Source: Oceanicaulis sp. HTCC2633
GTDB taxonomy: Bacteria > Pseudomonadota > Alphaproteobacteria > Caulobacterales > Maricaulaceae
DNA length: 64,000 bases
Direction of reading: 5' to 3'
Assembly (NCBI RefSeq): GCF_000152745.1
Contig: NZ_CH672428.1
Coordinates: 2,571,425 to 2,635,424 of the forward strand
The notes below the pieces were generated by a model. That model ran no database searches. It was given only the letters and a program-made list of their open reading frames with translations, and was not told where the DNA came from. This document shows positions 39,200 through 47,966 of this stretch, in pieces (positions within the stretch are counted from its first letter, which is position 1; each line of letters begins with the position of its first letter). Both the position numbers and the translations under genes were made by a program.

Positions 39200-40324
39200 A
39201 TGACAGCCTTGCGTGACCTTTATCCCATGCCCGGCATCGATCCGCACTGGCATGTGCCCAATGAATTCGACGCTGTCTTTGACTGGCGGTTCGATGAGGG
39301 GCGGACCACGCTCATGCATCTGTACCAGAAGGGCAAGGACATGCAGTGGGATGCGGTGAACCGCATTGACTGGGAGCTGGATCTGGACCCCGAGAATCCC
39401 ATGGAGATGCCCGATGAGGCGGTCTCCATCTATGGCTCGGACGTCTGGAACAAGATGACCAAGAAAGAGCGCATCGAATTGCGTCGCCACACCCAGTCCT
39501 GGAACATCTCCCAGTTCCTGCAGGGCGAGCAGGCGGCGCTGCTGGCCGCCTCCAAGATTGTCCAGGCCGTTCCCGATCTCGATGCCAAGTTCTACGCGGC
39601 CACCCAGGTCATGGACGAGGCGCGCCATGTGGAGGCGTACCGCAAGCTTCTGGGCAAGTTCGGCGTCGCCTATCCGATGACCGACCCGTTGCAGGGGCTG
39701 GTCAATGACGCGCTGTCGGATTCGCGCTGGGATGTGACCTATCTGGCCATGCAGGTGGTGATCGAGGGACTGGCGCTGGCCGCATTCGGCACCATCCGGG
39801 ATCTGGCGCAGAATCCGCTGGCGCGCATGGTCAACGCCTATGTCATGGAGGATGAGGCGCGCCATGTGGCCTTCGGACGCCTGTCATTGCGCGATTACTA
39901 CCCCCAGCTGACCCAGAAGGAGCGCGATGAGCGCGAGGAGTTTCTGGTGGAGGCCTGCTACCTCATGCGCGATCGCATGACCCAGTCGAAAGAGATCTAC
40001 GAGGTTCTGGGTTTGCCTGAAAAGGAATGTCAGGAATTCACCGAGAATTCGGAAATCGTGAAACTCTACCGAACGCTGCTCTTCCAGCGGATCGTGCCGA
40101 TCGTGAAGGATATCGGCCTCTGGGGGCCCAAGATCCAGCGCGCCTATGAGGATATGGGCGTCCTGCATTTTGCGGAACTCGATCCGCAAGCCCTGCAGGA
40201 AGAGGACGAGCGCATCGCCCAGGAAATCGATGGCGAGCAGACGGGACGGGTCGATCCGGGCCGGGCGCGCAAGGACTATATTCACGCCGTCGCACGCGAA
40301 GGCGCTGCGGGCGCCGCCGAATAG
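39200..40324 (+). CDS. Ferritin-like diiron oxidoreductase (possible desaturase/oxygenase)
   Basis: A 374-residue soluble helical protein with two E...ExxH pairs typical of a ferritin-like carboxylate-bridged diiron site: Glu in LQGEQAALL, MDEARH near residue 140, Glu in VIEGLALAAF, and MEDEARH near residue 218. The spacing resembles ribonucleotide reductase R2, acyl-ACP desaturase and AurF-like oxygenases rather than iron-storage ferritins. GGCGGGAGGA precedes the ATG. It shares a palindromic operator with the neighbouring fatty-acid-hydroxylase operon, so a lipid substrate is a reasonable guess. Not identified beyond superfamily. Confidence 0.7.
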   Translation: MTALRDLYPMPGIDPHWHVPNEFDAVFDWRFDEGRTTLMHLYQKGKDMQWDAVNRIDWELDLDPENPMEMPDEAVSIYGSDVWNKMTKKERIELRRHTQSWNISQFLQGEQAALLAASKIVQAVPDLDAKFYAATQVMDEARHVEAYRKLLGKFGVAYPMTDPLQGLVNDALSDSRWDVTYLAMQVVIEGLALAAFGTIRDLAQNPLARMVNAYVMEDEARHVAFGRLSLRDYYPQLTQKERDEREEFLVEACYLMRDRMTQSKEIYEVLGLPEKECQEFTENSEIVKLYRTLLFQRIVPIVKDIGLWGPKIQRAYEDMGVLHFAELDPQALQEEDERIAQEIDGEQTGRVDPGRARKDYIHAVAREGAAGAAE

Positions 40325-40349
40325 AGCAAGGTTTGTCAGTTTGCCTCAC

Positions 40350-40388
40350 TCGCCGCCCTGTTGCTTGCACCGGGGCGGCGATTTTTTT
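40350..40388 (+). terminator. Rho-independent terminator of diiron protein gene
   Basis: Stem TCGCCGCCC / GGGCGGCGA with a 14-base loop, followed by seven Ts. Confidence 0.85.
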
Positions 40389-40453
40389 GAGACATCCTTG
40401 CTGGAGCCCGGCGTTAACGCCTGTTAAGACTTGAGGGTCGGGGGGCGGTAGGA

Positions 40454-41974
40454 ATGATCAGGCTTGTTGTGATCGGCATGGCTTTGTCTCTGGCGCTTCT
40501 GGGCGCCGGGCCGGCCGAGGCGGGAGAGCGCAGCTGGACAGCGCGCTGGACCGATGAGGAAATCACAGCTCTGAGCGATGCGCTCTCGGAAGCCTGGACC
40601 CACGGGCTCAACCCGTCCGACTATCCCGACCCCTCCATCCTGCGCGACATGCCCTTTGGCGCGCGCAGGGATGAATTGGCGCGCGCGGTCTGGTTCGACT
40701 ATGCCGAGGATCTGGCCTTTGGCGTGGTGGATCCGCGGGCGTTGGATTCAGACTGGACCGCCCCCATCCATGATGTGGACCTTCTGACCGCCTATGCGCA
40801 AGCGCGTGAAGGGCAGGGGATCTATGAAAGCCTTGAGGCGCTGGCGCCCGCTCATCCGGACTATCAGGCCTTGCGGTCCGAGCTGGTCCGTCGCCTGACC
40901 CTGGTCGAGGCGCCAATCCTCGTGCCGCCGGGCGAGGCCTTGTCACGCGGGGACCAGGGGCCGCGTGTGGACGCCTTGCGTGCGCGTCTTGCGCAACTTG
41001 GCTTGCTGGCCGGGCCAGTGGCTGCGGGGGCGCCGTTTGACGGCCGGCTGGAAAGCGCCGTGATGCGCTTTCAGACCCGACACAATCTGGCGGCGGACGG
41101 CGAGGCGGGCCCCTCCACCCTGTCCGAGCTCAATGCCGGCGATGCGCGCCGCATCAACCAGATCCGCGCCAATCTCGAGCGCTGGCGCTGGCTGCCGGCC
41201 GAGCTCGGGGAACGGCATATCCGGGTGAATATCGCGGACTATCGTCTCGAAGCCTGGGAGAACGGCGTTGTCGCCCGCACGCATGAGACCATGATCGGCC
41301 AGCGCTATTCCCGAACCCCCGTCTTTTCCGAGGACATGTCGATCATCGAGATCAATCCGTACTGGCTGACGCCGAGCGGCCTGGGTCAACGCTGGCTGCG
41401 CACCTTCCGGACCAATCCGGCCTATGCCCTGTCTCAGGGATACAGGCTTGTGGATCTCGATACTGGCGCTCGCGTGGATCCCTATCAGGCGGACTGGGCG
41501 AGCCGCCGCTATCGGGTGATCCAGGCGCCAGGGCCGAACAACGCCATGGGACGGGTGAAATTCCTCTTTCCCAATGTCCACAATGTCTACATCCACGACA
41601 CGCCGCATCGCGAACTCTTCGCCAATGCGCAGCGGGATGATTCCTCAGGCTGCGTGCGTGTGGAACATCCCGAAGAACTGGCGATCTGGATCCTGTCGGC
41701 GGAGGGATGGAGCGCGCAGGCGGTTCGGGAGGCCTTTGATTCCGGAGATACGCGGCGCATCCGCCTGCGTCACGTAGTGCCGGTCCACATTCTCTATTTC
41801 ACGGCGGTTTCCGACGAGATGGGCCGCGTGCGCTTCATCCATGATGTCTACGACCGGGATGAGCGCCTGATTGCAGCGCTCGATGACCCGCCGCCCTTCC
41901 CGCCCGAGCCTGACGCGTCAGCTCTGGTCGAGCCTGTGGACGCGCCCGGTCCTGAGGCGGCTTTGCGCGAATGA
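40454..41974 (+). CDS. L,D-transpeptidase (YcbB/LdtD-like)
   Basis: A 506-residue periplasmic enzyme that makes 3-3 peptidoglycan cross-links or attaches proteins to murein. Signal peptide ends AEA-GE. An N-terminal scaffold domain is followed by a peptidoglycan-binding domain (about residues 178-230: RGDQGPRVDALRARLAQLG, FQTRHNLAADG) and a YkuD catalytic domain with YIHDTPHRELF and the nucleophile Cys in DDSSGCVRVEHP near residue 402. The layout is that of E. coli YcbB. The ribosome site is GGGGGCGGTAGGA. Confidence 0.88.
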   Translation: MIRLVVIGMALSLALLGAGPAEAGERSWTARWTDEEITALSDALSEAWTHGLNPSDYPDPSILRDMPFGARRDELARAVWFDYAEDLAFGVVDPRALDSDWTAPIHDVDLLTAYAQAREGQGIYESLEALAPAHPDYQALRSELVRRLTLVEAPILVPPGEALSRGDQGPRVDALRARLAQLGLLAGPVAAGAPFDGRLESAVMRFQTRHNLAADGEAGPSTLSELNAGDARRINQIRANLERWRWLPAELGERHIRVNIADYRLEAWENGVVARTHETMIGQRYSRTPVFSEDMSIIEINPYWLTPSGLGQRWLRTFRTNPAYALSQGYRLVDLDTGARVDPYQADWASRRYRVIQAPGPNNAMGRVKFLFPNVHNVYIHDTPHRELFANAQRDDSSGCVRVEHPEELAIWILSAEGWSAQAVREAFDSGDTRRIRLRHVVPVHILYFTAVSDEMGRVRFIHDVYDRDERLIAALDDPPPFPPEPDASALVEPVDAPGPEAALRE

Positions 41975-42064
41975 TGTTATGCCCTGTCTACACAGGGGGT
42001 TTGCCAAGTTCGCCGTCTCTGACTACACCGCAGACTTTGTTTGTTCAGACAAGGGTCCGCAGCC

Positions 42065-43072
42065 ATGCGCCATTTCCTGTCGACTGAAGACTGGTCCCGG
42101 AGTGACTTGCAATCGATCATCGATCGGGCGCGAGAGCTGCGATCCAGCCCGATGGGCGATGCGCTGAAAGGCAAGTCCGTCGCGCTGATGTTCTTCAATC
42201 CGTCCCTGCGGACGCGGACGAGCTTCCAGATCGGCGTGCAGCAACTGGGCGGCTTCGCCATTGTGCTGGATGCGCAGGGGCAGACCTGGCCGGTGGAGTT
42301 CGAGGACGGCGCCATCATGAACGCCGGCCCTGAAGAGCATATCAAGGAAGCCGCTCGCGTGCTGTCGCGCTATGCGGACCTGATCGCCATTCGCTGTTTC
42401 CCGAAATTCCAGGACTGGGAGGCCGAGCGCGAGGATCCGTTGATCACCGCCTACGCCAAATACGCCACCGTTCCGGTCATCAACATGGAGACCATCGTCC
42501 ATCCCTGCCAGGAACTGGCGATGATGATGGCGCTGCAGGATCGTCATGGCGATGTGTCGGGCAAGGACTTCCTGCTGACCTGGGTGCCCCATCCCAAACC
42601 GCTCAACACCGCGGTCGCCAACTCCGCCATTCTGATAGCGTCCAAGATGGGCATGAATGTGCGCATGCTGATCCCTGATGACGTCTATCAGCTGGACGAG
42701 CGGTACATGGATGCGGCGGAGCGTTTCTGCGGCGAGAACAATGCCCGCTTTACCGTCACCACAAATGTGGAGGAAGCCTATACGGGCGCGCACGCCGTCT
42801 ACGCAAAGAGCTGGGGCGCCTTGCCGTTCTTCGGCGCCTGGGAGGCTGAGGCGCCCTATCGCGCCAAGGGCGCCGGCTTCATGATCGATGACGCCAAGAT
42901 GGCGCTCACGCATAATGCCAGCGTCAGCCACTGCCTGCCCATGCGCCGCAATGTGAAAATCGCGGATTCGGTCGTCGACAGCCCGGCCTTCCTCGGCATC
43001 GAGGAAGCGGAAAATCGTCTTCATGTCCAGAAGGCTATGATGGAGCGCCTGGTTCAGGACAATCTCGGATGA
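42065..43072 (+). CDS. argF': N-acetylornithine carbamoyltransferase
   Basis: A 335-residue transcarbamylase matching the Xanthomonas AOTCase along its whole length (HFLSTEDWSR, FFNPSLRTRTSF, INMETIVHPCQELA, TWVPHPKPLNTAVANSA, AKSWGALPFFG, SHCLPMRRNVK). It carbamoylates N-acetyl-L-ornithine, not ornithine, to acetylcitrulline, so arginine is made by the acetylated route and an acetylcitrulline deacetylase must act later. FNPSLRTRTSF binds carbamoyl phosphate. ATG at 42065 gives the family's N-terminus. Overlaps the next gene by 4 bases. Confidence 0.92.
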   Translation: MRHFLSTEDWSRSDLQSIIDRARELRSSPMGDALKGKSVALMFFNPSLRTRTSFQIGVQQLGGFAIVLDAQGQTWPVEFEDGAIMNAGPEEHIKEAARVLSRYADLIAIRCFPKFQDWEAEREDPLITAYAKYATVPVINMETIVHPCQELAMMMALQDRHGDVSGKDFLLTWVPHPKPLNTAVANSAILIASKMGMNVRMLIPDDVYQLDERYMDAAERFCGENNARFTVTTNVEEAYTGAHAVYAKSWGALPFFGAWEAEAPYRAKGAGFMIDDAKMALTHNASVSHCLPMRRNVKIADSVVDSPAFLGIEEAENRLHVQKAMMERLVQDNLG

Positions 43073-44421
43073 GCGAGCCCAAATCCTTCCCAGAACGGGG
43101 CGGCGCCAACGCGCCGGTCCGGTCCGCGATCGTGCAGCTTCTATCGAACATGCGCGACGGCAAGGAGATCCGCGAATACCTCAACCGCTTCTCCGAGCTC
43201 GATCAGGAACGCTTCGCCGTCGTCAAGGTCGGCGGCGCGATCATCGAGGAAGACCTGGATGCGCTCGCCGCCGCGCTCGCCTTCCTGCAATCGGTCGGCC
43301 TTGCGCCCATCGTTGTTCATGGCGGCGGTCCCCAGCTGAATGAGTCGCTGGAAGCAGCGGGTTTCCCCGAAGAGCGCAAGAACGGTTTGCGGATCACTCC
43401 GCCCGAAGCCATAGGCGTGGTGCGCGACACCCTGACGGCGGTCAATCTCAAACTGGTTCAGGCGGTGCGTGATCATGGCGGCCGGGCAGCGGCGGTGCCC
43501 TCGGGCGTGTTCGAGGCCGAGCTGATCGACGAGGCGGGGCTGGGCCGGGTGGGCGAGCCCACCGGCGTGCGACTCGACCTGGTGGCGGCGGCGGCGAAAG
43601 CCGGGCAGGCGCCGATCCTCACCTGTCTGGGCGATACCTCTGATGGTCGCCTTGTGAACATCAATGCCGACAGCGCGGTGCGGGCGCTGGTGCACAAGCT
43701 GCAGCCTTACAAGGTGGTCTTCCTGACCGGGACAGGCGCGCTTCTGGACGCCGGCAAGCAGCCGATCTCCGCGATCAACCTCGCCACCGATTATGATGAT
43801 CTGATGGCGTCGGACTGGGTGGCGGGCGGCATGCGGCTGAAGCTGCAGGAGATCAAGCTGCTGCTTGATGACCTGCCGCTGTCGAGCTCGGTATCGATCA
43901 CCAAGCCTGACCAGCTCGCCAAGGAGCTGTTCACCCATGCGGGCGCCGGCACGCTCGTGCGTCGCGGCGAGCGCATGCTGGAAATCGACCGCTTGGAGGA
44001 TCTCGATCAGTCCCGCGCGCGCGCGCTTATTCACAAGGCCTTCGGTCGGGCCCCGGTGCCGGGCTATTTTGACGCCATGGCGTTCGATCATGCCTTCGTG
44101 ACCGAGAACTATCGCGCCGCCGCGATCACGACGCGTCTGGATGACATGGTCTATCTCGACAAGTTCGCCGTGCTCGACGAAGCACGCGGCGAGGGATTGG
44201 GCGGGGCGGTCTGGCGGCGCCTCATCGAGTATGCGCCCAAGCTCTATTGGCGCTCGCGCTCCAACAATCCGGTCAACGAGTTCTATTTCTCTACCTGCCA
44301 GGGCGCCGTGAAGTCCGGTCCCTGGACCGTGTTCTGGCGGGGCGAGGATGATCTGACGAAAATCCCGGCCCGGGTCGAACGGATCGCGGGGCTTCCCGCG
44401 ACGCTGGAGGATGGCAAATGA
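43069..44421 (+). CDS. argB/A: Bifunctional N-acetylglutamate kinase/synthase
   Basis: A 450-residue fusion of an amino-acid kinase domain (about residues 45-300: VVKVGGAIIEED, VVHGGGPQLNESLEAAG, NINADSAVRAL) and a vertebrate-type GNAT N-acetyltransferase domain (about 300-440: DKFAVLDEARGEGLGGAVW, WRSRSNNPVNEFYFSTCQG). It both acetylates glutamate and phosphorylates acetylglutamate, the first two steps of arginine synthesis. This arrangement is known from Xanthomonas and Maricaulis and is related to animal NAGS. Coupled by ATGA overlaps on both sides. Confidence 0.93.
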   Translation: MSEPKSFPERGGANAPVRSAIVQLLSNMRDGKEIREYLNRFSELDQERFAVVKVGGAIIEEDLDALAAALAFLQSVGLAPIVVHGGGPQLNESLEAAGFPEERKNGLRITPPEAIGVVRDTLTAVNLKLVQAVRDHGGRAAAVPSGVFEAELIDEAGLGRVGEPTGVRLDLVAAAAKAGQAPILTCLGDTSDGRLVNINADSAVRALVHKLQPYKVVFLTGTGALLDAGKQPISAINLATDYDDLMASDWVAGGMRLKLQEIKLLLDDLPLSSSVSITKPDQLAKELFTHAGAGTLVRRGERMLEIDRLEDLDQSRARALIHKAFGRAPVPGYFDAMAFDHAFVTENYRAAAITTRLDDMVYLDKFAVLDEARGEGLGGAVWRRLIEYAPKLYWRSRSNNPVNEFYFSTCQGAVKSGPWTVFWRGEDDLTKIPARVERIAGLPATLEDGK

Positions 44422-45362
44422 AGACCATCGGACTGGTGGGCGCCCGCGGGCATACGGGACGTGAGCTGATCCGGCTTCTGGCCGAGCGCGATGATCTCAA
44501 GCTCGCATTCGCCGTCTCGCGCGCCATGGATGGCCAACCGGTCACCGATCTGGCGCCGGAAGGCCCGGCGGGCCTCCTGTTCGAGGCGCTGAGCCCGGAT
44601 GAGGTCGCCCAACGCCAGTGCGACGGCGTGATCCTCGCCATGCCCAACGGTCAGGCCGCGCCCTATGTGGACGCGATCGAAGCGGTCAAACCGGACACCG
44701 TGATCGTGGACCTGTCGGCGGATTACCGCTTTGACGACAGCTGGGTGTATGGCCTGCCCGAGCTTTATGGCCGTGCGGCGATCACGGGCGCGACCCGGAT
44801 TTCCAATCCGGGCTGCTATGCCACGGCCGGCCAGCTGGCGGTCGCGCCCATGCGCGAAGCGCTGAGCGGACCGGCGCATCTGTTCGGCGTGTCGGGTTAT
44901 TCCGGCGCGGGCACCACGCCCAACCGGCGCAATGACGAAGAGGCGCTCAGGGACAATCTCATGCCCTATGCGCTGATGGGCCATATCCATGAGCGGGAAA
45001 TGAGCCGTCATCTGGGGCGGGAAGTCCGCTTCAGCCCGCATGTGGCGGCGTTCTTTCGCGGCATTGTTCTGACCGTGCAGATGGAGTTCGCCCGCAGCAT
45101 CACTGCAGAGGCGTTCCGGTCAGCCTATGAGACGGCCTATGGCGATGAGCCGCTGATCCGCGTGCAGGATGAAGCGCCCGAAGTGATCGAGGGCGCGAAC
45201 AATCCGGGCGCGGTTGTGGGCGGGTTCGCGCTGAGCGAGGATGGCCGACGGGGCGTCATGGTGTGCGCGCTCGACAATCTGCTGAAAGGCGCCGCGGTCC
45301 AGGCGATGCAGAATCTGTGTCTCGGTCTGCGGCTGTCCGAGTTCGAGCCGCGCTCAGCCTGA
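44418..45362 (+). CDS. argC: N-acetyl-gamma-glutamyl-phosphate reductase
   Basis: A 314-residue NADPH-dependent reductase making N-acetylglutamate semialdehyde, third step of the pathway. The N-terminal nucleotide-binding GLVGARGHTGREL and the nucleophile C133 in SNPGCYATAGQLA are visible, with SGYSGAG and HEREMSRHLG as in Xanthomonas-type ArgC. Shorter than the 345-residue type 1 enzymes but normal for this branch. Overlaps argB/A by 4 bases, making a three-gene operon argF'-argB/A-argC. Confidence 0.93.
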   Translation: MKTIGLVGARGHTGRELIRLLAERDDLKLAFAVSRAMDGQPVTDLAPEGPAGLLFEALSPDEVAQRQCDGVILAMPNGQAAPYVDAIEAVKPDTVIVDLSADYRFDDSWVYGLPELYGRAAITGATRISNPGCYATAGQLAVAPMREALSGPAHLFGVSGYSGAGTTPNRRNDEEALRDNLMPYALMGHIHEREMSRHLGREVRFSPHVAAFFRGIVLTVQMEFARSITAEAFRSAYETAYGDEPLIRVQDEAPEVIEGANNPGAVVGGFALSEDGRRGVMVCALDNLLKGAAVQAMQNLCLGLRLSEFEPRSA

Positions 45363-45431
45363 CAGCTTCGTGACTTGGTCTTGAGCGGATTTGCCCCAAC
45401 TCTATGAGGGTGATCCCTGATGGAGACCGTC

Positions 45432-46073
45432 ATGAAAGCTGTTCTCGTCGCCGCCCTCGCGGCCTTCTCGCTCTCGGGCGCCGCTTTGGCGCAGTCGGAG
45501 ACTTATGTCCATCCGGCCCAGCCTGAAGGCGCAGACCTGCCCGAGGGGCTGGCCCATACCGTGTTCGCCTCAGGCTGTTTCTGGTGCACGGAAGCGGATT
45601 TTGAAAAGCTTGATGGCGTCGTCGAAGTCGTTTCAGGCTTTACCGGCGGGCGCCAGCAGAACCCCGACTATTACGATGTGGCGCGCGGCCGGACCGGTCA
45701 TAACGAGGCGGCGCGGATCATCTATGACCCGTCGGTCATCAGCTATGACGAGCTGCTGCATCATTACTGGCGCAATGTGGACCCGTTTGATGATGGCGGG
45801 CAGTTCTGTGACCGGGGTTCAGGCTATGCGCCCGGCATCTTCCCGGTGGACGCCGAACAGCATGCGGCGGCCGAAGCCTCGCTGCAGAGCGTTCAGGCCC
45901 TCTTTGAACGCCCTGTCATCGTGCCGGTGCGCGATCTGACAACCTTCTGGCCCGCCGGGATCGAACATCAGGATTATTACCAGACCCATCCGGCTCGCTA
46001 TCAGCGCTATCGCTTTGGCTGCCGGCGGGACCAACGCCTGCGTCAGATCTGGAATGGCGTCGAAGAGGGTTAG
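45432..46073 (+). CDS. msrA: Peptide methionine sulfoxide reductase MsrA, exported
   Basis: A 213-residue MsrA with a signal peptide (MKAVLVAALAAFSLSGAALA-QS), so it repairs Met-S-sulfoxide in periplasmic or envelope proteins. The catalytic GCFWC has the nucleophile at Cys49 and a second Cys at 52; GFTGGRQQNPDY, GRTGHNEA and HQDYYQTHP are family motifs. A C-terminal Cys (FGCRRDQR) may be the resolving residue. An ATG 12 bases upstream is in frame, but the chosen ATG has GGAG 6 bases before it. Convergent, with a 4-base overlap, with the glycosyltransferase gene. Confidence 0.9.
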   Translation: MKAVLVAALAAFSLSGAALAQSETYVHPAQPEGADLPEGLAHTVFASGCFWCTEADFEKLDGVVEVVSGFTGGRQQNPDYYDVARGRTGHNEAARIIYDPSVISYDELLHHYWRNVDPFDDGGQFCDRGSGYAPGIFPVDAEQHAAAEASLQSVQALFERPVIVPVRDLTTFWPAGIEHQDYYQTHPARYQRYRFGCRRDQRLRQIWNGVEEG

Positions 46074-47620
46074 GGCGCGTCAGCCCGAAGCGCAGCGACG
46101 CGGGCTTCATAGTCTGCGTCGCGCGCTATCCGCTCGTGTTCTTGTGCGCGAAAGACCTGATAGCGACGATAGCGATCCCCGCCGAGCGGAATTGCAATCT
46201 CGTCCAGGCGCTCGAATTCGGCGAAATCCCACGCGAGCAGCGGTTCTTCCTCCGGGCGTTCGGAAATGACCAGCACCGGTTCGGCATAGCCGTCGGGCAG
46301 GGGCCAGGTCTGTTCGGCGAAGTTCTGTGCGTGCTCGGCGCGCACCCACATGAAGACCTTACCGTCGAAATCCTGCCCATAGCGCTGGAACTGGTGGAAG
46401 TCGTTGCGGTTGTCGAAAACCAGCGTGGCGACGTCTTGCTCCCGGGCGATCACTTCGACGGCCTGAACGGTTTCGGGCCAGCCGCGCACGCGCTTGAAGG
46501 CGTTGGCGAGCCCGGCTGCATCCGACAACGGCGTAGACGCGGCGAACGCCATCAGGGCCAGTCCCGCAATCGTATGCAGTCCCAGCGAGCCATACAGCGC
46601 CCATCGACGCCATTTCGGTCCGGTCAGCAAGAAGGCCGTCACCAGGATGACGCCGCTGACATAGGCGCTGGCGGCCCAGTTGGCGTGCGCGCGGCTGATG
46701 AAGGCCTGGGCGCAGACGATCAGGAGCACCGGCACGCAGAAGCCGACCAGCATCAGGCGAGGGCGCGCAGCGTTCCAGTCCAGTGAGACGTCGCGAAAGG
46801 CCGTGATCACGGCTGCAATCAGCACGATGAAAAAGACCGGGCCGAAGACGCCGAGCTGGCCGCTCAGAAAGTCTAGCAATTCCTCGGGGTGAAACAGGGA
46901 GCCGCCCCAATTGGCGTTGGCGGCGGTGTGAGACACGGTGGCGAACTCATGCTCGGCGTTCCAGATCACATTGCCTGAAATGATGAGTGCGAAGAGCGCC
47001 AGGGCGGCCGCGCCCTGGACAGACAGCAACGCCCGACGGGACGGCGCGTCAATGACAAGGCTGATGCCCAGTCCGATCAGCAGATAGATGGCGGCGTACT
47101 TGGACAGGAAGGCGTAGCCGGTCGCAGCGCCAAGCAGGAGCGCGAAGCGCCAGTCCGGGGCCTCGCGCAGGCGCACCAGGGCATAAAGCGCCGTACTGAA
47201 GCCCGCCATGAGGACGGCGTCCGTCGAAATGATGGTGGAGGACAGCCAGACTGCCGGCATCACGGCCCAGCCCAGCGCCGTGAACGCGCCGACCCGCACA
47301 TCAAACAGGCGCGCCGCCGTCAGGCCCAGCATGACGGCCGTGATCGAATGCAGGAACGGAGCGGCCAGCCGGACCGCCCAGTCCGCATTCCCGAAGATCG
47401 CGGTCGTGCTCGCGATGATCCAGGCAATCATGGGCGGTTTCGAGAAATAGCCCCAGTCCAGTGAGCGGGACCAGAGCCAGTACTGGGTTTCATCGGCATA
47501 CAGGCTGTTGGGATCAGCCAGAAGCGCGAACACTCGCAAGACCAGAAGACCTGCGAGAATCGCTGCTGTCAGACGGATGAGCGGCTGGTCCGAGCCGGGC
47601 GAGATGTGATGCGTTTCCAT
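46070..47620 (-). CDS. Glycosyltransferase family 39 (ArnT/PMT-like) membrane protein
   Basis: A 516-residue GT-C-fold protein with about 11 transmembrane helices. The N-terminal periplasmic loop ADETQYWLWSRSLDWGYFSKPPM carries the acidic D-E motif and SKPPM typical of undecaprenyl-phosphate-sugar-using PMT_2 enzymes. A soluble C-terminal domain of about 130 residues follows. It would transfer a sugar from a lipid carrier onto lipid A or another envelope acceptor; the substrate is unknown. The frame opens at 47728, but ATG at 47620 (METHHIS) begins just before the first helix. Confidence 0.82.
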   Translation of the reverse strand: METHHISPGSDQPLIRLTAAILAGLLVLRVFALLADPNSLYADETQYWLWSRSLDWGYFSKPPMIAWIIASTTAIFGNADWAVRLAAPFLHSITAVMLGLTAARLFDVRVGAFTALGWAVMPAVWLSSTIISTDAVLMAGFSTALYALVRLREAPDWRFALLLGAATGYAFLSKYAAIYLLIGLGISLVIDAPSRRALLSVQGAAALALFALIISGNVIWNAEHEFATVSHTAANANWGGSLFHPEELLDFLSGQLGVFGPVFFIVLIAAVITAFRDVSLDWNAARPRLMLVGFCVPVLLIVCAQAFISRAHANWAASAYVSGVILVTAFLLTGPKWRRWALYGSLGLHTIAGLALMAFAASTPLSDAAGLANAFKRVRGWPETVQAVEVIAREQDVATLVFDNRNDFHQFQRYGQDFDGKVFMWVRAEHAQNFAEQTWPLPDGYAEPVLVISERPEEEPLLAWDFAEFERLDEIAIPLGGDRYRRYQVFRAQEHERIARDADYEARVAALRADAP

Positions 47621-47966
47621 GCCCGCTTCATGCTGTGAGCGAGCAGTCTTGTCAAAGAACAAGTCTGGCGGGCGAGGCGGGTGTGACCCGAAAGGCACGC
47701 ACGGGACCGGGTGTACAGATATAACCAAATTGGTAAATCACCGCTTATTTTGCTGCAGCGCGTCATGAACCGGAAAATCCCCTTTTTCTAACAATTTAGT
47801 ACCGCTTAGGTAATGATCCGTAATCAGATCAATTTCGGGATTCTGGCGACGAAACGGATAAAAAACCGAGGAATTACTGTCACTGAAGTGTCACGTATGG
47901 CCGTTATCGCCCGCATTCCAAGCGGGGCGCAGGGGGTGTCCCGTCGGTAAAGGTCGAAAGAGAAAC
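47621..47966. other. Intergenic promoter region of first Oar-like receptor
   Basis: A 346-base gap containing an AT-rich stretch (about 47720-47880) typical of a regulated promoter and a PhoB-box-like repeat at 47877. No gene seen. Confidence 0.5.
47877..47894 (+). promoter_or_regulatory. Candidate PhoB box before first Oar-like receptor
   Basis: CTGTCAC-TGAA-GTGTCAC, a 7-4-7 direct repeat one base off the Pho-box half-site CTGTCAY in the second arm, 73-90 bases before the receptor ATG. Confidence 0.55.

Noticed and set aside
40414-40427. TTAA-N6-TTAA before the L,D-transpeptidase, as a CtrA box
   Set aside because: Spacing is 6, not the 7 bases of the CtrA consensus, so I do not call it.
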